Shown here: positions 1 to 8,297 of the stretch, piece by piece
Layout of the letters: every line of letters begins with the position of its first letter
How positions within the stretch are numbered: position 1 is the stretch's first letter
Assembly (NCBI GenBank): GCA_022823085.1
Contig: JAJDXV010000033.1
Location: 17,333 to 81,332 of the forward strand
DNA from: Candidatus Poribacteria bacterium
Lineage (GTDB): Bacteria; Poribacteria; WGA-4E; WGA-3G
Direction: 5' to 3'
Length of the DNA: 64,000 nucleotides
The notes under the pieces: generated by a model
What the model was told of the DNA's origin: nothing
Database searches by the model: none
What the model saw: the letters and a program-made list of their open reading frames with translations, nothing else
Position numbers and translations under genes: made by a program

Positions 1-2
1 AC

Positions 3-1112
3 GTTAAGCTGCGACTCTACCCACAGGCAGCTGATGCCTTTAAGTCAATTCTATCGCAACAACCGACAAATGTAGACGCACTCTTCCAACTCGCAAACGT
101 CTATAAACTGCAAGATGAACTGGAATTAGCGATTGAAACCTTTAACAAGATTTTTCCGGCAGCTGCAGACTTAAAAAATGTTCCTGTAAAAACACGGATT
201 TACGGATTAACGCATCTCGCCCTGGCGGAAATCTATTGCAAACAGAGCAAATTAGACATCGCAGCGCAGCACGCCAAAGAAGCCGTGCAGAACGCTCCAA
301 CAGATGCCGATACACACTACCGACTCGGTTATATCTATACACATCAGGCAAAATTCGATGAGGCACTCGTCGCGTTCAAGCGTACCCTTTCACGCAAGCC
401 AGATTTCCCAGAAGTCTACGAATGGCTCGGTCTGATCGCACTCATGCGGAACGAACCGAAACAAGCCGTGACACACTATCAGACAGCCATCGAGAAAAAA
501 CCTTACGTCCAGAGTGCCTACTACAACCTCGCCAAGGCGTACCGACTGCTCGGCGATACACCCGCAGCGACGGAACAACTCAAACTGTTCCACAAAATGA
601 AAACCTACTACGACCGGACGTACGCCATCGAAGGTGCTTTGGCGGAAGATCCAACGAACGCCACCCTCCGGTTGAAATTGGCAGAGGTCCATCTGGAACA
701 CAAACATATTTCCGCAGCCATTGCGACCTACCAAGCACTTATCCGTCTGAACCCAGACTTAACAAGCGGATACGACAAGTTGGCGAGGCTTTACATGAAC
801 CTCAACGCACCGCAACACGCGATCCCACTTTTCGAGAAAGTCCTCGAATTGAAACCCGATACCGTAGAAGCACACGTCCGATTGGGATGGCTCTATACGC
901 AAACAGAGGCACTCGACAAGGCAGAAGCACATCTTCAAGCAGCCATAGCGAAGATGCCACACCTGAGCTTGGCATACCACGGATTAGCCGAGATTTACAC
1001 GCAACAAGGGCAACTCCAAAAAGCGATAGACACTTACCGACATATCACCAAAATTGAACCCGACGATAACGACGCTTGGAAAGCACTCAATAAACTCGAA
1101 CGTCTAAAGTAG
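3..1112 (+). CDS. TPR-repeat protein, 5'-truncated by the window edge
   Basis: The frame is open from base 3, so the ORF-track start at 285 is only an internal ATG and the true start lies outside the window. Repeated 34-residue helical units such as AHVRLGWLYTQTEALDKAE and AYHGLAEIYTQQGQLQKAI are classic tetratricopeptide repeats, about eight of them in the visible part. The protein ends right after the last repeat, with no other domain. TPR arrays bind protein partners, so no enzyme activity is expected. The next gene, a CRTAC1-like exported protein, follows after 31 bases on the same strand and is probably co-transcribed; TPR proteins often accompany such FG-GAP/ASPIC proteins. Family assignment is certain; the partner is unknown. 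Confidence 0.9.
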   Translation, partial: VKLRLYPQAADAFKSILSQQPTNVDALFQLANVYKLQDELELAIETFNKIFPAAADLKNVPVKTRIYGLTHLALAEIYCKQSKLDIAAQHAKEAVQNAPTDADTHYRLGYIYTHQAKFDEALVAFKRTLSRKPDFPEVYEWLGLIALMRNEPKQAVTHYQTAIEKKPYVQSAYYNLAKAYRLLGDTPAATEQLKLFHKMKTYYDRTYAIEGALAEDPTNATLRLKLAEVHLEHKHISAAIATYQALIRLNPDLTSGYDKLARLYMNLNAPQHAIPLFEKVLELKPDTVEAHVRLGWLYTQTEALDKAEAHLQAAIAKMPHLSLAYHGLAEIYTQQGQLQKAIDTYRHITKIEPDDNDAWKALNKLERLK

Positions 1113-1143
1113 GAATCACAAACAACACGATGAGTCCATTCGT

Positions 1144-2844
1144 ATGCTAAAAAATGTACTGAACAGTAGACCTCTAAATCTCTATCGCCGTCTTGGATGC
1201 GCAGGCATAGCCGTATTTATAAGTCTCCTCTACTGCACAACCGTCCCAGCAGAACAGATTTTCATTGATGTCACGGAATCCGCAGGGTTAACCTTCGAGC
1301 ACACCGACGGTAGGAGCGGTTTAAGGCTTTTCAACGAATTCCTCGGATCCGGCGGCGGTTTTTTCGACTACGATGGCGACGGCGACCTCGACATCTATCT
1401 CGTTAACGGCGCACGCCAGACAGACAACGTTCAAGGTCGAAAACCGAATAACGTCCTCTACCGAAACAACGGAGATAACACTTTCACCGACATCACCGAG
1501 ACGGCTGGTGTCGGAAGTACCGCCTACGGTACCGGTGCCACCGTCGCAGATTACGACAACGACGGCGACTTAGACCTCTACGTCACTAACTACGGCAGAG
1601 ACCAACTCTATCGAAACAACGGCGACGGGACTTTTACAGACATAACGATGCACGCCAAAGTTGGCAACCCAAATTGGGGCACCAGCTGCGCCTTCGCTGA
1701 TGTCGATAACGATGGACACTTAGACCTCTACATTGCGAACTATGCTGAATGGACACCAGAAAAGGACACCCGCTGCGAAGAACGTGGCGTTCAGGTCTAT
1801 TGCGGACCACACGCCTACCCCGCCGTTCACGATACCTTTTACAAAAATAACGGAGACGGCACGTTTACCGATGTGTCAACCTTATACCGCCCTCCCGATC
1901 TGATACCGCAGCACGGGTTAGGTGTAACCTTTGGCGACTACGATACCGATGGGAATATTGATTTCTATGTCGCAAACGACCAAGACCCGAACTTCCTGTT
2001 TCAGAACGGTGGTAACGGTAATTTTTTAGAAGTTGCATTAATTTCTGGGGTTTGCTACAATGATATGGGAAAAGAAGAAGCCGGAATGGGAACCGATTTC
2101 GGTGATTACGACAACGACGGGAAGTTTGATCTTACCGTCAGTAATTACCAGACCGAAACCAATACCGTCTACCGGAACCACGATAGCACCTTCTTTATCG
2201 ACAACACCATTACATCAGGGATAGCAGAGGTAACGCACGGCTATTTGGGATGGGGCATCAAATTTTTCGATTACGACAATGACGGATACCAAGACATCTT
2301 CGTCGCAAACGGACATCTCATGGATAACATCAATGTCCTTGAGAAACACGTAACCTATCCGCAGAAGAACCTGCTATTCAGGAACTTAGGCGATGGAACA
2401 TTCGCCAATGTTGTGTCGGAAACCGACGGCTTAGCACTCAAAAAAGTCAGTCGTGGTGCCGCTATCGGCGATTACGACAACGACGGGGACCTCGATATCC
2501 TCGTCACGAACTGCAACCAACGTCCAGACCTGCTCCAAAACGCAGTCGGAAACCGAAACAATTGGATACAAATCCAGACTGTCGGACAAAAAAGCAACCG
2601 TTCCGGGATCGGAGCAAGAATCAAAGTTGTAACCGGAACACACGTTCAATATCGGGAAGTGCATAGTGGTGGGAGTTACCTCTCTTTCCACGATCTGCGC
2701 ACCCATTTTGGTGTCGGCAAAGCGGAACAGATTGACCGCCTTGAAATCCGTTGGACCAGCGGACACACCGACCGTTGGACACATCTCCCTGTCAACCAAA
2801 GATTTAGGGCAGTTGAAGGCGGAGAGATTGTTCCGATAGATTAG
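1144..2844 (+). CDS. CRTAC1-like exported protein with FG-GAP/VCBS repeats and ASPIC/UnbV domain
   Basis: An N-terminal hydrophobic stretch (LGCAGIAVFISLLYC) followed by VPA looks like a signal peptide. The body carries six or more calcium-binding type repeats of the form DYDNDGDLDLYVTN, spaced about 50-60 residues, which build an integrin-alpha-like beta propeller. The last 80 residues (NRNNWIQIQTVGQKSNRSGIGARIKV and on to LEIRWTSGHTD) match the ASPIC/UnbV domain. Such proteins are exported and thought to act in adhesion or extracellular binding; the substrate is unknown. Length (566 residues) is normal. It sits between a TPR protein and a pair of LamG proteins, which makes a small cluster of surface or matrix proteins. 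It lacks the short C-terminal tail shared by the LamG proteins. Confidence 0.9.
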   Translation: MLKNVLNSRPLNLYRRLGCAGIAVFISLLYCTTVPAEQIFIDVTESAGLTFEHTDGRSGLRLFNEFLGSGGGFFDYDGDGDLDIYLVNGARQTDNVQGRKPNNVLYRNNGDNTFTDITETAGVGSTAYGTGATVADYDNDGDLDLYVTNYGRDQLYRNNGDGTFTDITMHAKVGNPNWGTSCAFADVDNDGHLDLYIANYAEWTPEKDTRCEERGVQVYCGPHAYPAVHDTFYKNNGDGTFTDVSTLYRPPDLIPQHGLGVTFGDYDTDGNIDFYVANDQDPNFLFQNGGNGNFLEVALISGVCYNDMGKEEAGMGTDFGDYDNDGKFDLTVSNYQTETNTVYRNHDSTFFIDNTITSGIAEVTHGYLGWGIKFFDYDNDGYQDIFVANGHLMDNINVLEKHVTYPQKNLLFRNLGDGTFANVVSETDGLALKKVSRGAAIGDYDNDGDLDILVTNCNQRPDLLQNAVGNRNNWIQIQTVGQKSNRSGIGARIKVVTGTHVQYREVHSGGSYLSFHDLRTHFGVGKAEQIDRLEIRWTSGHTDRWTHLPVNQRFRAVEGGEIVPID

Positions 2845-2897
2845 CCTATAAAAATAATGCACAAGAAACCAACAGCACATCCTACACGGAGGAAAAA

Positions 2898-3674
2898 ATG
2901 AGGCACCTATTTATCATACTAACCCTTATCACGTTTGCAGCATCTTTCGCTTATGCAGCAAACGAACCGGAGGAATCGCTGATCCTCTACTTCTCTTTTG
3001 ATGAACTCGACGGTAAAAACGCCATCGACCACTCACAATACGAAAACCACGGTGAATTGGTCGGGGACACTAAACTTGCTGACGGTAAATTCGGTAAAGC
3101 TTTGGAATTCAACGGAACGACTGACTGGGTGTTGGTTCCACACCACGAAACGCTTACTGTCGATGAGAGCGTTACCGTCATGGCTTGGATCAATACCCCA
3201 CGCCATACAGGTCCTGGTGGTGCACAATGGCAAGGCATCCTTGCCAAAGGCAATGGACCTCGTTCCTATAGCTTCTACACCGAATCTGTGAGTCAGTGTT
3301 TACACCTTAGTGTCGGCGGTTCAGGCAGTGTTTGTAACAAAAATGTGCCGTTAGAGGAATGGGTGCATGTTGCCGCACAAGTTGATGACGGGACACATCG
3401 GTACTGGGTGAATGGCGAAAATGCCGGCGAATCCGGGGGCAAAAACCCACCGCCCGGCGCAGCCGATACTGCGGATGTCTTTGTCGGGAAAACACACGAA
3501 GGCAACCGTCAATTCGAGGGATTCATCGACGAAGTCCGCATCTGGAACCGCGCACTCACTGAAGAAGAGGTACAAGAACAGATGGAAAAAGGGCATTTTG
3601 AACTTTTTCCTGTTGACCCGCGTCAGAAACTCGCGACATCTTGGGGACAACTGAAGAAAACCTCACAACGCTAA
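2898..3674 (+). CDS. Exported LamG (concanavalin A-like) domain protein with conserved C-terminal tail
   Basis: An AGGAGG-like site (acggaggaaaaaATG) decides this start. Residues 1-20 form a signal peptide ending in SFAYA. The rest is one LamG/Laminin_G_3 jelly-roll domain: LILYFSFDEL opens it, VTVMAWI marks the core strand, and FIDEVRIWNRALTEEEV is the typical closing segment. Such domains bind carbohydrate or matrix glycans. The two cysteines (SQCLHL and SVCNK) could pair. After the domain comes a tail PVDPRQKLATSWGQLK that recurs at the end of four other proteins in this window. The next gene is a close tandem paralogue (about 60 percent alike by eye), so this is a local duplication. Confidence 0.9.
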   Translation: MRHLFIILTLITFAASFAYAANEPEESLILYFSFDELDGKNAIDHSQYENHGELVGDTKLADGKFGKALEFNGTTDWVLVPHHETLTVDESVTVMAWINTPRHTGPGGAQWQGILAKGNGPRSYSFYTESVSQCLHLSVGGSGSVCNKNVPLEEWVHVAAQVDDGTHRYWVNGENAGESGGKNPPPGAADTADVFVGKTHEGNRQFEGFIDEVRIWNRALTEEEVQEQMEKGHFELFPVDPRQKLATSWGQLKKTSQR

Positions 3675-3682
3675 AATCTATG

Positions 3683-3742
3683 GTATGTGCGCTTTAGGGT
3701 TACCCGGATATTCAAATTCTATGGAACCCTAAACGCGCATAC
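3683..3742 (+). repeat. Long imperfect hairpin between the two LamG genes
   Basis: The arms GTATGTGCGCTTTAGGGTT and AACCCTAAACGCGCATAC pair over about 18 positions with a bulge and few mismatches, leaving a 23-base loop. There is no T tract, so it is not a standard intrinsic terminator. It could stabilise the upstream mRNA 3' end or be one of the interspersed hairpins. Confidence 0.7.
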
Positions 3743-3769
3743 ATCTACCTATAAGTAAAGGAGAACATA

Positions 3770-4534
3770 ATGAAAACTTTTCTCTCTATATTGACGATTC
3801 TCATGATCGCGGCACCTTTCGCACACGCCGCAGATCCCGCCGATGATTCGCTTATCCTCTACTTCTCTTTTGATGAACTCGATGGCGATACAGTGCCGGA
3901 TCTCTCAAAATACGAGAACGACGGCACCATCGCTGGCGCGCCGGAATTAGCCGCAGGAAAATTCGGGAACGCACTCAAACTCAACGGTGAAAGCGACTGG
4001 GTCGAAGTCCCGCACGCCGACATCCTTACCGTTGATACAAACGTAACGGTCATGGCATGGATTAATGCCGAGAGATACACCGGCGGAACAGCCGGCGCGC
4101 AGTGGCAAGGTATCCTTTCAAAAGGGAATGGCCCGCGCTCCTACAGCTTCTACACTGAATCCACAAGTGAATGCTTGCACCTCAGTGCCGGTGGTAGCGG
4201 TAGCACTTGCACGGGGAAAATCGAACTTAACGAGTGGACGCACGTCGTCGCACAGGTCGAAGACGGTGTTCACAGGTATTGGTTAAACGGTGAGCACGCC
4301 GGCGAATCCGACGGCAAAAACCCGCTCCCCGGTGCCGCTGATACTGCTTCCGTCCTCATCGGAAAAACACACGAAGGCAACCGTGAATTTCTCGGACTCA
4401 TCGACGAAGTCCGTATCTGGAACCGAGCACTCAGTATGGACGAAGTCCGGGTAGAAATGGAGACCGCATCAACACCCGTCGAACCGCTCGGGAAGCTGTC
4501 CACAACCTGGGCAACGCTGAAGTCGGACAGATAA
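3770..4534 (+). CDS. Exported LamG domain protein, tandem paralogue of the upstream gene
   Basis: A strong ribosome site (aaaggagaacataATG) sets the start. The signal peptide ends in PFAHA. The LamG domain follows the same plan as the gene before it: LILYFSFDELDGD, VTVMAWINAE, a cysteine pair (SECLHL, STCTG) and LIDEVRIWNRALSMDEV. The C-terminus PVEPLGKLSTTWATLK is the same short tail motif, again ending a few residues before the stop. The two copies probably bind related glycans outside the cell. Which ligand they bind cannot be told from sequence. Confidence 0.9.
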   Translation: MKTFLSILTILMIAAPFAHAADPADDSLILYFSFDELDGDTVPDLSKYENDGTIAGAPELAAGKFGNALKLNGESDWVEVPHADILTVDTNVTVMAWINAERYTGGTAGAQWQGILSKGNGPRSYSFYTESTSECLHLSAGGSGSTCTGKIELNEWTHVVAQVEDGVHRYWLNGEHAGESDGKNPLPGAADTASVLIGKTHEGNREFLGLIDEVRIWNRALSMDEVRVEMETASTPVEPLGKLSTTWATLKSDR

Positions 4535-4550
4535 AAAACAACGCATTAAT

Positions 4551-4581
4551 ATGTAGGCGCGCTGTCGAAGCGCGTCTACAT
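4551..4581 (+). repeat. Hairpin with near-perfect 13-base arms
   Basis: ATGTAGGCGCGCT and AGCGCGTCTACAT pair apart from one G-T position, with a 5-base loop. It has no T run behind it and lies 28 bases ahead of the cupin gene, so it may be an interspersed hairpin or a leader structure. Confidence 0.65.
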
Positions 4582-4609
4582 CGCGAATGAAAGGAGCACT
4601 CACAACCTT

Positions 4610-5011
4610 ATGAACGGGAAATTTATTGCGTCAGCCGACGTAGAACGAGACGAACTCGATTGGGGAACCATCGGTTGGCTGAGCCGCCCAGAAAGCACCG
4701 GTGCAAAAGACATCGTCGCCATGGAGGTCTCACTCTCCCCAGGCTACGGACACGACTTCCATAAACACCCTGAACAAGAAGAGGTCATCTACGTGATAGA
4801 AGGCAGCGTCGAACAGTGGATCGAAGACAAAAAACAGACACTCAACGCCGGCGATTCTGTTTTTATTCCAGCAGATATGGTCCACGCCTCCTTTAACGTC
4901 TCTTCGGAATCCGCAAAGTTGTTCGTAACCTTGAGTCCGAGCAAAGGTGCAGAGGGATACCAACTCATCGACGTTTATGACGAAGCACCTTGGAATACGC
5001 TCCGTGCTTAG
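4610..5011 (+). CDS. Small cupin-domain protein
   Basis: A single cupin beta barrel of 133 residues. The first cupin motif is HDFHKHPEQEEVIYVIEG, giving two histidines and a glutamate for a metal, and the second is AGDSVFIPADMVHASFN with the last histidine. So the usual 3-His/1-Glu metal site looks complete. Stand-alone cupins of this size bind small molecules or act as isomerases and dioxygenases, so the substrate cannot be named. The ribosome site AAAGGAG lies 13 bases ahead of the ATG, a little far. The neighbours (LamG protein and methyltransferases) give no pathway clue. Confidence 0.85.
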   Translation: MNGKFIASADVERDELDWGTIGWLSRPESTGAKDIVAMEVSLSPGYGHDFHKHPEQEEVIYVIEGSVEQWIEDKKQTLNAGDSVFIPADMVHASFNVSSESAKLFVTLSPSKGAEGYQLIDVYDEAPWNTLRA

Positions 5012-5137
5012 GCAAAACGCATTCGCTTCGCTATGAGAACGCAGCTTCTGGATCATACTATCGTTTGGACACGCTTCTGTAGAATAGGAAACTGTTGGTT
5101 TCCTGTTCAATCTTCTGTGAATTATCAGGACACCTTC

Positions 5138-6010
5138 ATGCCACAGACACAGCTAACTTCATCGGAAGACACCGTGAAACGAAGTGGAACGGTGACCAAA
5201 TTTAATAATTTAAAAACCCGGCAACGGATGCGTGAATTCTACGAAACATCGGAAAGCTATAAAAGCCTTCTCGATGCACACGACGAAACCTATCTCCGAC
5301 ACTACGTAGAACTGGTCGTCCGTTACGCGCCACCGCGTTCCAAGGTCCTCGATCTCGGATGCGGGAACGGTATCTCCGCGAAACTGCTCAATCAGGCAGA
5401 TTTTGATGTCGTCGGCACCGATATTTCGCCGCTCTTTCTCAAGGAGGCACGGAACTGGGAAAACCCGCGCCTCAAATACGAAGTCTGCGATGTACTCGAA
5501 CTCCCTTTTGACAGTAATACCTTCGATGTTATCTGCTCAAATGAATTGGTTGAACATCTACCAGACGTGGAGACGGCTTTAACGGAGATGGGACGCGTGG
5601 TACGCAAGGGTGGACGCATTGTCATCTCTGGACCGAACCTCTGTTCCCCTTTAATCCCACTGCTGGATTGGCTCCGCCTGATATCCGGCAAACCGGGCAG
5701 ACCGGTCTGGGGTGAAACGAAACGGCAAGCGTTCCAACAGTTCAAACGCAACTGTCAGCTCTATTTACAGAAACGGTTCTTCACAAAATCGCCGCAATTC
5801 ATCTATAGAGAACCCGATTTACAAGCAGACGCAATCGGCGGCGACGCTGATAGTGCATACTACGCAAGTCCGATAGACCTCGCGCAATTTTTCCGACAAA
5901 ACGGGTTCACGATCGTCAAAAAGGCTGTCGGGTTCGGCATAAAAGGCAGAATTATCGCTGGCACATTTCCGTATATGAGCCCTTACATCACCCTGGTTGT
6001 AGAAAAATGA
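5138..6010 (+). CDS. Class I SAM-dependent methyltransferase
   Basis: A Rossmann-fold methyltransferase: motif I is VLDLGCGNGISAKLL, motif II region DVVGTDISPLF, and the Methyltransf_11 signature FDVICSNELVEHLPD follows. The ORF track starts at 5033, but those first 35 residues have no resemblance to the family; I chose the ATG at 5138 (MPQTQLTSSED), which has AGGA nearby and gives 290 residues. The C-terminal 100 residues, with an arginine- and aromatic-rich segment, probably select the substrate. The next methyltransferase overlaps it by four bases (ATGA), so the two are translated together and likely act on the same or successive substrates such as a glycan or lipid precursor. Confidence 0.85.
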   Translation: MPQTQLTSSEDTVKRSGTVTKFNNLKTRQRMREFYETSESYKSLLDAHDETYLRHYVELVVRYAPPRSKVLDLGCGNGISAKLLNQADFDVVGTDISPLFLKEARNWENPRLKYEVCDVLELPFDSNTFDVICSNELVEHLPDVETALTEMGRVVRKGGRIVISGPNLCSPLIPLLDWLRLISGKPGRPVWGETKRQAFQQFKRNCQLYLQKRFFTKSPQFIYREPDLQADAIGGDADSAYYASPIDLAQFFRQNGFTIVKKAVGFGIKGRIIAGTFPYMSPYITLVVEK

Positions 6011-6843
6011 ACATCCGTGCGAACGACTTTGTCTTAGAGATAGGGAGCGGTCACAATCCGAAAGCGCGTTCGGATGTCTTATGCGATAAATTCATAGAAG
6101 ATGATGAACAACGCGGCGGCGGAATCGTTACCGACCGTCCGATCGTCGAAGCCGACGGACAGTTCCTCCCGTTCGCAGACCAAGCGTTTGATTATGTCAT
6201 CTGCGCACACGTACTGGAGCATGTTGAAGACCCGAAACAACTCATCGCTGAACTCATGCGCGTGGCACGGCGCGGCTACATCGAAACGCCCTCTGAAATA
6301 GGCGAACGGATATACGGATGGCACTACCACCGATGGATCGTTAATCTAATCGACGGACGTTTAACACTCCAAAAAAACAACCAGCAACCGCAGTTCGGAC
6401 AACTGTTCCACACACTCGCGGCGAAAGACAAGCACTGGAAACGGTTCCATATTACGCACCACAATATCTTTCTCGTTCAATACGAATGGGAAAACAATAT
6501 AGATTACGAAATACGACCCGAAACGGAACCGATACTCGACTTAGAATGTCCGGCGACCTTACAGACACTTATTGCTCCCGACGGTAGCAATCAAGGCAAA
6601 AATCGGTGGCTACCACTTCTCAAAAATGCTGTGCCGCGAGGGATCGTCTCCCGCGCAAAATCGTTTTTGGCAAAAGGTAAAAGTCGCCAGAAAAAAACAT
6701 TACAAGAGATTCTCGTCTGCCCGCAATGTAAAGGTGCGATTACATGGGAAGAACAGCGTCTCCACTGCAAAGCCTGCGAACAACACTATCCAATTACTAA
6801 CGGAATTCCGAGACTTTTTAATTTTTCGCAAGGCGTAAGGTAA
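6007..6843 (+). CDS. SAM-dependent methyltransferase with C-terminal Trm112-like zinc ribbon
   Basis: Residues 1-100 form a short methyltransferase core (VLEIGSGHNPKARSDVLCD, then FDYVICAHVLEHVED). Residues 100-210 are not recognised. The last 50 residues are a Trm112p/YcaR-type zinc ribbon: VCPQCKGAITW and LHCKACEQHYPITNGIPRL give four cysteines and the typical YPI-G-IP ending. Trm112-like modules activate partner methyltransferases, and here one is fused to the enzyme. The start codon overlaps the stop of the previous methyltransferase (ATGA). The last codons lie inside an interspersed direct repeat whose second copy follows in the spacer. Confidence 0.85.
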   Translation: MNIRANDFVLEIGSGHNPKARSDVLCDKFIEDDEQRGGGIVTDRPIVEADGQFLPFADQAFDYVICAHVLEHVEDPKQLIAELMRVARRGYIETPSEIGERIYGWHYHRWIVNLIDGRLTLQKNNQQPQFGQLFHTLAAKDKHWKRFHITHHNIFLVQYEWENNIDYEIRPETEPILDLECPATLQTLIAPDGSNQGKNRWLPLLKNAVPRGIVSRAKSFLAKGKSRQKKTLQEILVCPQCKGAITWEEQRLHCKACEQHYPITNGIPRLFNFSQGVR

Positions 6844-6992
6844 AGTAATTAGTTTGTTGACGTTTTTTCTCATATCCGCCTGCACCGTTGTTGCAGGCTA
6901 CCATTCTTAATTGGCGCAAAGCGTAAGATAAAGTAATTAGTTTGTTGACGTTTTTTCTCATATCCGCCTGCGCCGTTGTTGCAGGCTACCAT
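6827..6992 (+). repeat. Two-copy direct repeat of about 78 bases, each with a GCCTGCA/TGCAGGC hairpin
   Basis: Copies span about 6827-6904 and 6915-6992 and differ at only a few bases. Both run from CGCAARGCGTAAGRTAAAG through ATTAGTTTGTTGACG to a hairpin (GCCTGC, loop, GCAGGC) and end in TACCAT. The first copy starts inside the 3' end of the methyltransferase gene and supplies its last codons and stop. There is no gene here. Confidence 0.85.
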
Positions 6993-7000
6993 CTTTAGTT

Positions 7001-7303
7001 ACCGTAGCTCGTAACGAAGTGGAGAGCGGATTTAAGGAAGCACATCAATAGTCCAAACCCACTTGACTGACCGCAAGGAAAATTAAAAACTTAGTCTGAA
7101 ACGAAGTGGAAGACGGATTACGTAAAAGCAGTCCATCCATAAAACCCACTTGACTGACAGCATCTTTAGTTACCGTAGCTCGTAACGAAGTGGAGAGCGG
7201 ATTTAAGGAAGCACATCAATAATCCAAACCCACTTGACTAACCGCAAGGAAAATTAAAAAATCCGCAAGGAAAATTAAAAAATCCGCAAGGAAAATTTAA
7301 AAA
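7001..7303 (+). repeat. Three hairpin-repeat modules (family A) and triplicated leader ahead of the Ldh gene
   Basis: This fills the rest of the 461-base spacer. Hairpin cores lie at 7007-7027, 7094-7114 and 7178-7198. The loop region (GTAACGAAGTGG or GAAACGAAGTGG) is constant while the stems differ in compensating pairs: GCTC/GAGC and GTCT/AGAC. Each core is followed by CGGATT, an AAGCA-containing stretch and CCAAACCCACTTGACT. The module ends in CCGCAAGGAAAATTAAAAA, which is repeated three times just before the next start codon, where AAGGAAAA can serve as ribosome site. Confidence 0.8.
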
Positions 7304-7304
7304 T

Positions 7305-8282
7305 ATGAATGTTGTACCGAAAGAATTTATTCGCGTGATGCCAGATACGATGCAAGACTTTATCAGCGAAGCGTTCCAGAAAGCAGGCACCACGGCGGAA
7401 GATGCCACACATATAGCAAACCTGTTAGTGCTCACAGATCTGCGCGGTGTATTCAGCCATGGCACCCGCCAAACGCCCGGATATATCGGGATGATGCTCG
7501 ATGGCAAAGTCAACCCACGTCCGAACGTCCGATGCATCGACGAATCCCCGACGACAGCCGTCTACGACGGCGACGGTGGGATGGGACATTTTGCCTCGTA
7601 TCACGCCGCAAAAGCAGCCGTTAAAAAAGCCAAAGAGATGGGACTCGGTGCCGCAACGAGTCGGAACCACTTCCATTTCGGGAGTGCAGGCAAATATTCG
7701 AGGCTCGCACTCGAAGTAGATTGTGCCGGGTTCGCCGTCTCCTGCCACCGTTTCCGACACAACCCGGACGGTGTGATTGCCACCGCAACCGGTGCCTCGC
7801 CGATGAGTTTTGCGATCCCAGCAGGCGACCAACCGCCCATAGTCGTCGATATGGCAACCGGCATCTATGGATCACAGCCATTTGAAGAAGCATTTGAACA
7901 GAATCCAGCTGCGTTCTTCAAGATGTTGGGATTGAGCCATGTCAGCCATGCACTCGGTGGATTTATGGCAGGTATCTGGCTCTTCGATAAACCGCCGGAT
8001 CCGCCAACAATCTGGGAAGGTGCCAATCAAGGTGCCTTCATCGCAGCGATCGACATCTCCCGATTCCGACCAATTGACGCATACAAAGCGGAGATCGATC
8101 AACATATCCACGACGCACGGCAGATGCAACCGGCACCGGGTTACGACCGATCGGACTTACCCGGTGGTTTAGAATGGGAGCGCGAACAGGAATGGGCTGA
8201 AATCGGTATACCGGTCGGCGAAGCACATCAGGAACAGTTGAAAACAGTTGCTGAACGCATCGGCATTCCGCTGCCATTCTAA
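7305..8282 (+). CDS. Ldh family (malate/L-sulfolactate dehydrogenase type) NAD(P)-dependent oxidoreductase
   Basis: The family that includes malate/L-lactate dehydrogenases YlbC, ComC and AllD. Signatures seen are THIANLLVLTDLRGVFSHGT near the N-terminus (the histidine of SHG is catalytic in this family), MGLGAATSRNHFHFG and a nicotinamide-site region. The usual substrates are 2-hydroxy acids oxidised to 2-oxo acids. The length of 325 residues is close to normal; the middle part (QNPAAFFKMLGLSHVSHALGGFMAGIW) corresponds to the helix-rich cap. It is not possible to tell the substrate. It is preceded by repeat leaders with an AAGGAAAA ribosome site and followed 15 bases later by thioredoxin reductase. 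Confidence 0.85.
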   Translation: MNVVPKEFIRVMPDTMQDFISEAFQKAGTTAEDATHIANLLVLTDLRGVFSHGTRQTPGYIGMMLDGKVNPRPNVRCIDESPTTAVYDGDGGMGHFASYHAAKAAVKKAKEMGLGAATSRNHFHFGSAGKYSRLALEVDCAGFAVSCHRFRHNPDGVIATATGASPMSFAIPAGDQPPIVVDMATGIYGSQPFEEAFEQNPAAFFKMLGLSHVSHALGGFMAGIWLFDKPPDPPTIWEGANQGAFIAAIDISRFRPIDAYKAEIDQHIHDARQMQPAPGYDRSDLPGGLEWEREQEWAEIGIPVGEAHQEQLKTVAERIGIPLPF

Positions 8283-8297
8283 ATAAGAAGAAATCTT

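Noticed and set aside
422-1057. 211-residue ORF in the TPR gene
   Set aside because: A shadow frame of the TPR gene; no family features and an odd arginine/threonine-rich composition.
3683-3742. Intrinsic terminator behind the first LamG gene
   Set aside because: The hairpin is good but no T tract follows.
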